A DNA stretch of 10,660 nt from DATMBL01 sp050735975 (GTDB lineage: Bacteria > Desulfobacterota > Binatia > UBA9968), in the NCBI GenBank assembly GCA_050735975.1, contig JBOHVS010000178.1, positions 1 through 10,660 on the forward strand, in the 5' to 3' direction. Position 1 is the first letter of the stretch. Each line of letters opens with the position of its first letter. Shown piece after piece: positions 1-5,549 of this stretch. A model generated the notes under the pieces. The model saw only the letters and a list, made by a program, of their open reading frames with translations. It did no database searches and was not told the origin of the DNA. The position numbers and the translations under genes were made by a program.

Positions 1-910
1 GGTTAATATGCCGAAACAAAAGATGGTCGGGCGTGTAGCCAAACGAAATATTCCGCGCCTCGAGTAACGTTTTGGCGGCAAAGGCGGCGTGTCTAAATTC
101 GAAATCCAATGACTCAATGTCGGCTAGCCCGTCGAGTTTGGGGAGCTTTTCGAGCATCTTGATGCGCGACTGAACCATTTTGGCTTTTGAAGCCGCCGCT
201 CTAAACCGATTGATAAAGGCCTCGGCATGAGCGCGTTTGCGGTCTTCGTTGACGCGGGTCTTTTCGTGAATCTCGTCTTCGAGGACGATTTGAGCATACG
301 CCTTGGCGGTGCCGCCCTCGAATTTGCGAATTTTCTGGCGATGGATAACCGCGGTGTGCGTCGTGACGCTGTCCATAAAGTCACGATCATGAGAAATCAA
401 GATAAGCTCGCCTTTAAAATTGGCCAGAAATCTGGCGATCCAACGAACCGATGTGATATCGAGGTAGTTGGTCGGTTCGTCGAGCAAAAGCAGATTGGCC
501 TCGGAGAGTAGGAGCTTCGCAAAATTGATACGAATTTGAAAACCGCCGGACAACTCGCGAGGCGCTTTTTCAAGATCGGCATGCGAAAATCCCAGTCCGA
601 ATAAGATGGCTTCAGCCTTATAGATGGAATGGGATTCTTCTTCCGGCAGTCCTAAAGCCGCTTCCGCCAAAATCGTCGGCTGGGTAAAGTGTAAATGCTG
701 CTCGAGATGACCGATGCGATAGTTTCGCGGGATAGTAATCCCTCCGGAGTCCGGCTCTTCTTCTCCTAAAATGAGTTTGAAGAGGGTGGATTTGCCGTGG
801 CCGTTTCGTCCGACTAAACCCAAGCGATCGCCGGCATTCATCTGAAAACTGACGTCAGTGAAAAGCTCCCGAGCGAAATACGACTTAGAAAGTTGGTTGA
901 TCTTAATCAC
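1..910 (-). CDS. ABC-F family ATPase, N-terminal part (cut by window edge)
   Basis: Soluble ABC-F protein (Uup/YheS/EttA group): tandem ABC ATPases without membrane domains, which in characterised members act on the ribosome. The visible 303 residues hold the first ATPase domain: Walker A GRNGHGKST (about residues 34-42), ABC-F signature LSGGFQIR (120-127), Walker B with D-loop LLLLDEPTNYLD (140-151), and H-loop SHDRDF. These are followed by the charged inter-domain linker with its FINRFRAAASKAKMVQSRI motif, then the start of the second domain. Reading begins at GTG (908-910) and is open to the window edge with no stop. GTG is preferred because MIKINQLSKSY is a typical ABC-F N-terminus and the nearest upstream in-frame stop is at 938-940. 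No clear Shine-Dalgarno is seen. The second ATPase domain lies outside the window, so the subfamily cannot be settled. Confidence 0.93.
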   Translation of the reverse strand, partial: MIKINQLSKSYFARELFTDVSFQMNAGDRLGLVGRNGHGKSTLFKLILGEEEPDSGGITIPRNYRIGHLEQHLHFTQPTILAEAALGLPEEESHSIYKAEAILFGLGFSHADLEKAPRELSGGFQIRINFAKLLLSEANLLLLDEPTNYLDITSVRWIARFLANFKGELILISHDRDFMDSVTTHTAVIHRQKIRKFEGGTAKAYAQIVLEDEIHEKTRVNEDRKRAHAEAFINRFRAAASKAKMVQSRIKMLEKLPKLDGLADIESLDFEFRHAAFAAKTLLEARNISFGYTPDHLLFRHIN

Positions 911-1157
911 GATGGGTGTTTTCAGTAGAGGATAAAATCACGTCAATCAAGCGAGTGGTTCGGAAATCTAGATTGGGCACGGTGCTAGGATGTCGCGGTG
1001 GGGCATAGAGATAAGTTTAGCAGAACATCGGGCGTACTTCGAATCTGCGGAATCGGCGGGTGTTGAGTTTCGCGAAATTTTGGCCGTCGCCAGGGTCAGG
1101 CTTTGACAAATCAACAAAGACAATCACTTCTTCAAGCCGGGAACCGCGCGGTGATGA

Positions 1158-1301
1158 TCAAGCAAAGACAATCGATACCCGACCGTGTTCTTTGCGAGTC
1201 CGCCTGACGGTGATCTCAACGTCCTGGCCGAGCGCAATTAAAAAGTCTATGCTCTTCGCCCTTCGCTGCCCCCGGAAGAGTCTACGAATAAGCCGGTCGC
1301 C
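1158..1301 (-). pseudogene. Remnant of an XRE-family (HTH_37-like) antitoxin, C-terminal end only
   Basis: On the minus strand a frame ending at TGA (1158-1160) reads GDRLIRRLFRGQRRAKSIDF followed by LIALGQDVEITVRRTRKEHG and RVSIVFA. This matches the end of HigA-like HTH_37 antitoxins, where helix 3 (R-V-S-x-L-x-R-G-K) is followed by an L-x-x-L-G-x-D-V-E-I-x-V strand and a basic tail. The helix 1-2 region is not found in the same frame, and no start codon with a ribosome binding site precedes it. A minus-strand stretch at about 1335-1385 (PNFGGSFNSV) may be debris of the same gene. No partner RelE/HigB-type toxin was recognised nearby. I read this as a decayed TA locus. The family assignment rests on about 45 residues recalled from family patterns. 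Confidence 0.55.
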
Positions 1302-1500
1302 TCCTTGTGACTCACCGCGTGGCACCGAATTCCCACCGAATTAAACGAACCGCCGAAATTCGGGGCTGTATTGATGTTGGGATTTTTCGTCTCCTCTTGT
1401 TGCGATTCAGTTACAAGCCAGCTACTTCCCCGAACAAACGATAGGACTTTTCGAAGGCACACATTTTGCGGCTTGTTTCACGAGATACGGTAAAACGCGC
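1302..1500. other. Stretch upstream of the oxidoreductase, no supported gene
   Basis: No reading frame here has both a plausible start and a ribosome binding site. The only coding-like hint is the minus-strand GGSFNSV fragment near 1345-1365, possibly part of the decayed antitoxin. The interval must also carry the promoter of the downstream oxidoreductase, but I cannot pick convincing -35 and -10 boxes. Confidence 0.4.
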
Positions 1501-1506
1501 AGGAGG
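1501..1506 (+). promoter_or_regulatory. Shine-Dalgarno of the FGD-like gene
   Basis: AGGAGG lies five bases before the ATG at 1512, an optimal spacing that fixes the start of the oxidoreductase. Confidence 0.85.
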
Positions 1507-1511
1507 CAAAC

Positions 1512-2531
1512 ATGTTACAGTTAGGTTGGAAAGCCGGAACCGAGCAGTATCCACCCGACGAGCTCCTCGATTATGCAATCGCCGCCGAAGAAGCCGGTTT
1601 TGATTCCGTTGGTGCCAGCGATCATTTTCATCCCTGGAGCGAGCGAGGACAGGCATGCTTTGTCTGGACCTGGCTCGGCGCAGTAGCCGCTAGAACCAAG
1701 AAAATTACTCTCGGTACGGGCGTCACCTGTCCAATTTTGAGATATCATCCTGCCGTTATCGCGCAAGCGGCCGCGACTGTGGCCTGGTTTGCACGAAAGC
1801 GCTTTTTTCTCGGTGTTGGGACCGGCGAAGCGTTGAATGAATATTCGGCGATTGGTCAATGGCCCGGCTATAGGGTCAGGCAGGCTCAGATGGCGGAGGC
1901 GATTGAGTTGATGCGCGCGCTGTGGACCGGAGAGAAGATCACACACAAAGGCGTTTACTACCAGACTCGCCAAGCAAAGCTTTATACCCTGCCGCGCGAA
2001 CCTATTCCGGTGTATATCTCGACGATGGTCCCTAACAGTGCCCGGTTCGCTGGAAAGCAAGGTGATGGACTGATTACGGTGAGTGGAGAGGAGCCTGAAA
2101 CATATCAAAAGATCTTTGAAAACTTTGACGCCGGGGCAAAAGAGGCAGGAAAGAATTCATCATATATGCCGCGGATCGCAGAGCTCGCCGTCGCATACAC
2201 CGATGACGAGGAGAAAGCCATTGAGTGCAGGAAAGCCTACTGGGCCGGAACTTTTGTGCCGGCTTTATTTACCGAGAGAATTTACACGCCGCAGATGTCG
2301 GAAGAAAACGGCAGGGTCGTGGGCTCCGACACGATCAGAGAGGGGGTATGTATCTCAGGAGATCCCGAGGATCATATCAAGTTCGCCCAGCGCTACATCG
2401 ATCTAGGCTTCGATCATCTGTTCTTCCATTCGGCAGGCCCGGACCAACAAGCCTTCATCGCAGGTTATGGCCGCGATGTCCTGCCGCGCCTGCGTCAAAG
2501 CCAGCAGCAGCGGTCAAGATCCGTTGTGTAA
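1512..2531 (+). CDS. LLM-class F420-dependent oxidoreductase, G6PDH (FGD) family
   Basis: A 339-residue luciferase-fold (TIM barrel) enzyme closely resembling mycobacterial F420-dependent glucose-6-phosphate dehydrogenase, about its length. Shared landmarks: N-terminal LGWKAGTEQ; SDHFHPW (36-42), matching the FGD1 cofactor/catalytic Asp39-His40-Trp44 segment; RYHPAVIAQA (77-86); VGTGEALNE (102-110), where Glu106 aligns with catalytic Glu109; and the C-terminal DHLFFHSAGPDQQ. F420 is therefore the likely cofactor. Aligned from memory, however, the three FGD1 residues that hold the sugar phosphate (Lys198, Lys259, Arg283) correspond to Glu193, Thr254 and Gly278, although Arg276 is close by. The substrate is therefore probably not glucose-6-phosphate, and naming it fgd would overreach. 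The gene appears monocistronic, with an optimal ribosome binding site. Confidence 0.92.
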   Translation: MLQLGWKAGTEQYPPDELLDYAIAAEEAGFDSVGASDHFHPWSERGQACFVWTWLGAVAARTKKITLGTGVTCPILRYHPAVIAQAAATVAWFARKRFFLGVGTGEALNEYSAIGQWPGYRVRQAQMAEAIELMRALWTGEKITHKGVYYQTRQAKLYTLPREPIPVYISTMVPNSARFAGKQGDGLITVSGEEPETYQKIFENFDAGAKEAGKNSSYMPRIAELAVAYTDDEEKAIECRKAYWAGTFVPALFTERIYTPQMSEENGRVVGSDTIREGVCISGDPEDHIKFAQRYIDLGFDHLFFHSAGPDQQAFIAGYGRDVLPRLRQSQQQRSRSVV

Positions 2532-2679
2532 CGAAGAGAAGCAAAGCCGAGTGGCGGGCTTCTACTTCGTCAAGGTAAAAAAGCAGCCTGTCGCCGACGT
2601 ATGATTTCCCAAGGTCCGTAATGCCGGAGCAATCGAGCATGTCATCGATAAGCCAGTGGGATGTAGAAGTCGTCAACAT
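2455..2679 (-). CDS. Possible small ORF of unknown function, antisense to the oxidoreductase end
   Basis: A 74-codon frame starting MLTTSTSHWLIDDMLDCSGI. Its ATG (2677-2679) is preceded by AAAGGAGGAGATC, with AGGAGG five bases away, which is the main reason to list it. The first half lies in otherwise empty DNA. The last 77 bases are antisense to the 3' end of the FGD-like gene, and that C-terminal part (alanine- and glycine-rich) looks like an antisense shadow. I recognise no family. It may be a real small gene, or the start of a gene whose tail was replaced by rearrangement near the adjacent RAYT element. Confidence 0.35.
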   Translation of the reverse strand: MLTTSTSHWLIDDMLDCSGITDLGKSYVGDRLLFYLDEVEARHSALLLFVTQRILTAAAGFDAGAAGHRGHNLR

Positions 2680-2698
2680 GATCTCCTCCTTTGGTCGT

Positions 2699-2724
2699 AA
2701 TTCCGGGGGACACAATACTAATTT
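2699..2724 (+). repeat. Left 26-base inverted repeat of the RAYT element
   Basis: Reads AATTCCGGGGGAC then ACAATACTAATTT. It matches the reverse complement of 3430-3455 except at 2711 (C here, T in the partner). The similarity stops sharply on both sides. Confidence 0.9.
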
Positions 2725-2764
2725 CTCCTTGACGAGAAGAGTGGAAATCGACTAGCTCCGCCGT

Positions 2765-3429
2765 ATGACTAGATTTCGAGAGTCGTAGTTTCCGGCTATC
2801 CTCATCACGTCACTCAAAGAGGCGTCCGGTCAATACCAATCTTCAACACCGATCAAGATCGTCGTGCGTATCTTGATATTCTCACCGAGCAACTCGACCG
2901 CTTCAGCGTTGAGGTTCTGGCGTAGTGTCTGATGACAAATCACACTCATCTGATCGTGGTTCCTAAAGACTTGGCTGTTCTCGCCAGAGCAATCGGCGAA
3001 GCCCACCGTCGTTATACTCGCATGAAAAACTTTGCGGAGGGCGTACGTGGTTACCTGTTCCAAGGTCGCTTTGGTTCTTGTGTTCTGGATGAAAGTCATC
3101 TGCTAGCGGCGGCGCGCTACATCGAGCTCAATCCGGTACATGCTGGCATGGTTGCTAAGGCCGAAGAATATGCATGGTCCAGTGCGCAGTTTCATCTTGG
3201 GCTGCTCGCCGCCGATCCTCTGGTGAAGGACAGAACTCTGCTAGGGCTAGTGGAGGACTGGACCGATCATCTTGTGTGAAGCGACGAGGCAACTCAAACG
3301 CAGCTTCCCAAGTCGATCCGGTCAGGTCGGCCGGCAGGAAGCGATCACTTTGTGAAGTTGATTGAAAACTTAACCCGGCGTGATTTGCGTTTGCGAAAAC
3401 CAGGACGACCACTCAAGGTAGCATCATGA
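2765..3429 (+). pseudogene. REP-associated tyrosine transposase (RAYT, IS200-like HUH family), broken by a frameshift and two stops
   Basis: Conceptual repair gives a protein of about 220 residues, normal RAYT length. From ATG 2765 the N-terminus reads MTRFR; then two extra bases in CGAGAGTC (about 2777-2784, apparent GA duplication) shift into the frame VVVSGYPHHVTQRGVRS. This continues to an in-frame TAG (2923-2925) where relatives typically have an aromatic residue (EVLA-x-CLMTNHTHL; TGG to TAG would be one change). Next come the HUH motif NHTHL (2938-2952), the nucleophile tyrosine in HRRYTR (TAT 3013-3015), GYLFQGRF and ARYIELNPVHAGMV. A TGA at 3277-3279 interrupts again, but the same frame continues with the typical tail RSGRPAGSDHFVKLIENLTR and KPGRPLK to TGA 3427-3429. 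The 115-codon piece 2932-3279 alone is therefore a fragment. RAYTs are single-strand DNA transposases linked to REP palindrome spread. Confidence 0.88.
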
Positions 3430-3455
3430 AAATTAGTATTGTATCCCCCGGAATT
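3430..3455 (-). repeat. Right 26-base inverted repeat of the RAYT element
   Basis: Inverted partner of 2699-2724. It reads AAATTAGTATTG then TATCCCCCGGAATT and directly abuts the transposase stop codon. Further GGAATT copies follow just outside it (3457-3462 and near 3470). Confidence 0.9.
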
Positions 3456-3488
3456 CGGAATTTCTGTCGCGGAATTACTTAATCCGAG

Positions 3489-3521
3489 GCGACATCCCGC
3501 CATATGGCCGATGGCGGTCGC
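3489..3521. repeat. REP-like imperfect palindrome next to the RAYT remnant
   Basis: CCGCCAT (3497-3503) pairs perfectly with ATGGCGG (3511-3517) around a seven-base loop. Outside a four-base left bulge, GCGA (3489-3492) pairs with TCGC (3518-3521). A GC-rich bulged hairpin close to a RAYT is what REP sequences look like. Only one copy occurs in this window, so repetition across the genome is untested. It could instead be a regulatory hairpin of the TA operon downstream. Confidence 0.4.
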
Positions 3522-3578
3522 TTATCAATGGGTGCCACAAGCCAAACGAAAGCGCCCAAACTGCAGTAACCGGGTTGG

Positions 3579-3609
3579 TTGACTAAGTAATGTCTATTGG
3601 CTAGTCTAG
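3579..3609 (+). promoter_or_regulatory. Candidate promoter/operator of the antitoxin-toxin operon
   Basis: TTGACT (3579-3584) could serve as a -35 box. Seventeen bases later TAGTCT (3602-3607) is a weak -10. The -10 overlaps the palindrome CTAG-T-CTAG (3601-3609), a plausible binding half-site for an autoregulating antitoxin. The position, 30-60 bases before the antitoxin ATG, fits, but the match is modest. Confidence 0.3.
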
Positions 3610-3640
3610 TAAATCGTAAACCTTGGAGATTTTTGGTAAA

Positions 3641-4603
3641 ATGTTTACTATACAAGAACCAGAAAACTTAAAAGAGTTACACGAAGTCTTTGTGAAGTCA
3701 TTAAGGGCCATTAGGCTCCTCGATAAAAGGACTCCAAAGTCGATAAGCATTTCGAGACAACGGCATTGGCTAGTGTTCCGAGCAAATTTGCCTGAGCTAA
3801 ATAAAAGGAATATCCGCGTAGATTTTGGGTCAGATATCCTTTCACTGCGCCGACACTCTGAAGTAATTTTGGCAGTTGAAATCAAAGCATTTTCTCATTC
3901 AGCAACTTTTAAGGAAAACCAACTGGAATTGAAACTTGCTGAACACCAATTAAGTGAATACTGGAAAAACATACTCTCTATGGAGGCTTCAGCTGAAACG
4001 TGCGAGGCGGTTTGGCGCGTTCTAAAGACGGCAGAACAGCCACTTAGAAAAGTTTTTATCACACGCGCCTTGAACGCTGTTGCACATCTTAGTGAAGGAA
4101 TGAAGGACATCGCGTTAGAGACAGCATCGGCTGCGCCCTCCGATTTCTCTGTATTAGTTCGAGCTCTTGAAAATCCTGAAGCTACTGAAAAGCTTCAGGA
4201 ATCAGATCCTTTGTTGCCTGCCAGATTACGTGGCATCGAAATGAGGCAAAAATTGCTCGAGGCCGAGGGGGGTTCAATATCTGCAGACGAGGCTGCCAAA
4301 GTTCTCTCAATTTCTCGGCAAGCAGTAGATAAGAGACGCCGTTCCGGTCGCCTGATAGGTGTTACCCGAGGGCGACACGGCTATGCTTATCCCATATGGC
4401 AGTTTGACGAGACTGGAACAATCAGTGGCTTGGAAGATGTCCTTGGTAAGCTGCGTCAGCACGATCCTTGGATGCAGATCATTTTCATGCTGAGTCCAAA
4501 CACAAGGCTAGAGGGACGGAATCCACTTGCCCTGCTAAAGGAAAAAAATATCGATGCAGTTCTTGCAGCAGCTAGCGCGTATGGGGAACACGGTGCTGCT
4601 TGA
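3641..4603 (+). CDS. Long antitoxin of a RES-type toxin-antitoxin pair (HTH plus Xre/MbcA/ParS-like C-terminus)
   Basis: A 320-residue protein immediately upstream of a RES toxin. Residues about 213-240 (SADEAAKVLSISRQAVDKRR) form a helix-turn-helix like those of excisionase/MerR-type or Xre antitoxins. The C-terminus (about 253-320) carries the pattern W-x-F...GLEDVL...W...FMLSPNTRLEGRNPLALL followed by AAxAYGEHGA, typical of the toxin-binding MbcA/ParS/Xre C-terminal domain. The first 200 residues are unusual: most such antitoxins are about 130-160 residues, and I do not recognise this region (charged, no membrane segment; about 135-165 looks helical). ATG 3641 is preferred, although GGAG sits a long 12 bases upstream. 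An in-frame TTG at 3623 would add six residues but has no ribosome binding site. Composition looks more AT-rich than neighbouring genes, suggesting transfer. Likely represses its own operon and neutralises the toxin by binding. Confidence 0.82.
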   Translation: MFTIQEPENLKELHEVFVKSLRAIRLLDKRTPKSISISRQRHWLVFRANLPELNKRNIRVDFGSDILSLRRHSEVILAVEIKAFSHSATFKENQLELKLAEHQLSEYWKNILSMEASAETCEAVWRVLKTAEQPLRKVFITRALNAVAHLSEGMKDIALETASAAPSDFSVLVRALENPEATEKLQESDPLLPARLRGIEMRQKLLEAEGGSISADEAAKVLSISRQAVDKRRRSGRLIGVTRGRHGYAYPIWQFDETGTISGLEDVLGKLRQHDPWMQIIFMLSPNTRLEGRNPLALLKEKNIDAVLAAASAYGEHGAA

Positions 4604-5205
4604 TGATTTATCCGGGGCCGCATCCTGATCCCCCGCGTGATCTTGCAGATTTAACTCCCGCGATTTATGTGACCCGCCAGAGTTGGTTTAGAATTTATCC
4701 AATTGATCGAGAACCGCTTTACTTCGGCCGTGCGATTAATAATCGCTTTGATGCGCCGGGCGGTGAATATGGGGTTCTATACCTGGCTCAGAACGAACAC
4801 TGTGCTTTCATTGAAACATTTGGTCAATTAACAGGACTCAGGGCAGTCACGGCAAGTTCACTGTCTGCAAAAGGTCTTGCCCGCATAGACACAACTCGGG
4901 AGATCAAGCTTATAGATCTCGTGTGTACTGGGGGCTTAGCACGGATAGCTGCAGATGGTCGTTTATGCGACGGCGACCATCAAATAGCCCGAACATGGTC
5001 GAAAGCATTGCGTAATCATCCGTCCCAGCCGGATGGATTATATTATCGGGCACGCCATGATCCTGCACTAACTGCATGTGCCCTTTATGACCATGTCGCT
5101 GATGCGCTTACCACCAGCAAGCTTGGAGCCTTGTCAGATCCGAGAAACGCAAACGTTCTAGCCGATATCTTAGAGAGGTACAGGTTTTCAGTCATTCCGG
5201 GCTGA
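4603..5205 (+). CDS. RES-domain toxin (NAD+ phosphorylase/hydrolase family), conserved Ser replaced by Ala
   Basis: A 200-residue RES-domain protein. Studied members kill or arrest cells by degrading NAD+. Visible landmarks: SWFRIYP (28-33, conserved Arg30), NNRFDAPGGEYGVLYLA (46-62, the GRWN-type segment), AFIETFG (68-74, catalytic-type Glu71), and DGLYYRARHD (144-153). Relatives usually have Tyr-x-Ser in the last motif (YRSRHD or YPSxR), the S of R-E-S. Here residue 150 is Ala (codon GCA at 5050-5052; TCA would be Ser), so activity may be lost or altered. The ATG overlaps the antitoxin stop (TGATG, shared A at 4603), meaning translational coupling with no independent Shine-Dalgarno. An in-frame TTG at 4600 is a less likely start. 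Family assignment is firm, activity is not. Confidence 0.87.
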   Translation: MIYPGPHPDPPRDLADLTPAIYVTRQSWFRIYPIDREPLYFGRAINNRFDAPGGEYGVLYLAQNEHCAFIETFGQLTGLRAVTASSLSAKGLARIDTTREIKLIDLVCTGGLARIAADGRLCDGDHQIARTWSKALRNHPSQPDGLYYRARHDPALTACALYDHVADALTTSKLGALSDPRNANVLADILERYRFSVIPG

Positions 5206-5247
5206 ACATATTTTCAGGCAGGTCAGGCGGCAACGAGCAGTTTGTAT

Positions 5248-5430
5248 TCAAGTCATTTGGGCAACAACCCGTAGATTTGCTGTTTTTCGAAGAAAGCCTG
5301 GATTCATATCGCCCGCATGGAAAGAGACGACCGGATCTAGCGCGTCTTCCACCTCGATCCGCTTTTCGATTGGAAACTCTTCCCTGCCAACCCTTCTTGC
5401 AGCAATGAATGATCGATCATCTGCGCAGCA
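5248..5430 (-). other. Open frame downstream of the small ORF, possible frameshifted continuation
   Basis: In a different minus-strand frame from the small ORF starting at 5513, codons from about 5405 down to TGA 5248-5250 read RVGREEFPIEKRIEVEDALD and then PVVSFHAGDMNPGFLRKTAN, with coding-like composition. Joining it to the small ORF by one frameshift near 5395-5410 would give a protein of about 90 residues. I recognise no family. It may be a decayed gene tail. Confidence 0.25.
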
Positions 5431-5513
5431 TCTAATGGTTTGGTGATCTTTGGAGTTTGGGGCGCGAAATCGATTAGAAATTGCACGCACGCCGAGTCGA
5501 GCGCACAAACCAT
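5337..5513 (-). CDS. Small ORF downstream of the PBP gene, unknown function
   Basis: A 58-residue frame starting MVCALDSACVQFLIDFAPQT. Its ATG (5511-5513) is preceded by GGGAGG with a five-base spacing, a strong Shine-Dalgarno that is the main support. It starts 36 bases after the PBP stop on the same strand, so it could be cotranscribed. The N-terminal half looks helical. The last 15 residues are basic and serine-rich and resemble a wrong frame, so the gene may be truncated by a frameshift. No family recognised. Confidence 0.4.
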   Translation of the reverse strand: MVCALDSACVQFLIDFAPQTPKITKPLDAAQMIDHSLLQEGLAGKSFQSKSGSRWKTR

Positions 5514-5549
5514 TTTTTCCTCCCGTTATCTTGCCCGCAGATCTCTGAA

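Larger units (their letters stand above)
2699..3455 (+). mobile_element. RAYT element bounded by near-perfect 26-base inverted repeats
   Basis: A 757-base unit whose ends are inverted copies of one 26-base sequence (25 of 26 positions match) and whose interior is almost entirely one REP-associated tyrosine transposase pseudogene. The right repeat begins at the base after the transposase stop codon. No target-site duplication is visible outside the repeats, as expected for HUH/IS200-type chemistry, which does not make one. With the transposase broken, the unit could move only by help in trans. Confidence 0.75.

Noticed and set aside
1060..1344. A 94-residue plus-strand frame between the ABC-F and FGD-like genes
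   Set aside because: Serine- and proline-rich, non-protein-like translation without a ribosome binding site. The minus strand gives a better explanation (antitoxin remnant).
1521..2108. A 195-residue minus-strand frame inside the FGD-like gene
   Set aside because: Antisense to a strongly conserved enzyme, no ribosome binding site, no recognisable motifs.
2540..2575. Possible terminator hairpin (AAGCC...GGCTT) after the FGD-like gene
   Set aside because: Only five base pairs with a large loop and no T-tract.
2932..3279. A 115-residue intact transposase-like protein starting at ATG 2932
   Set aside because: The same frame carries RAYT sequence both before the TAG at 2923 and after the TGA at 3277, so this is the middle of a broken gene.
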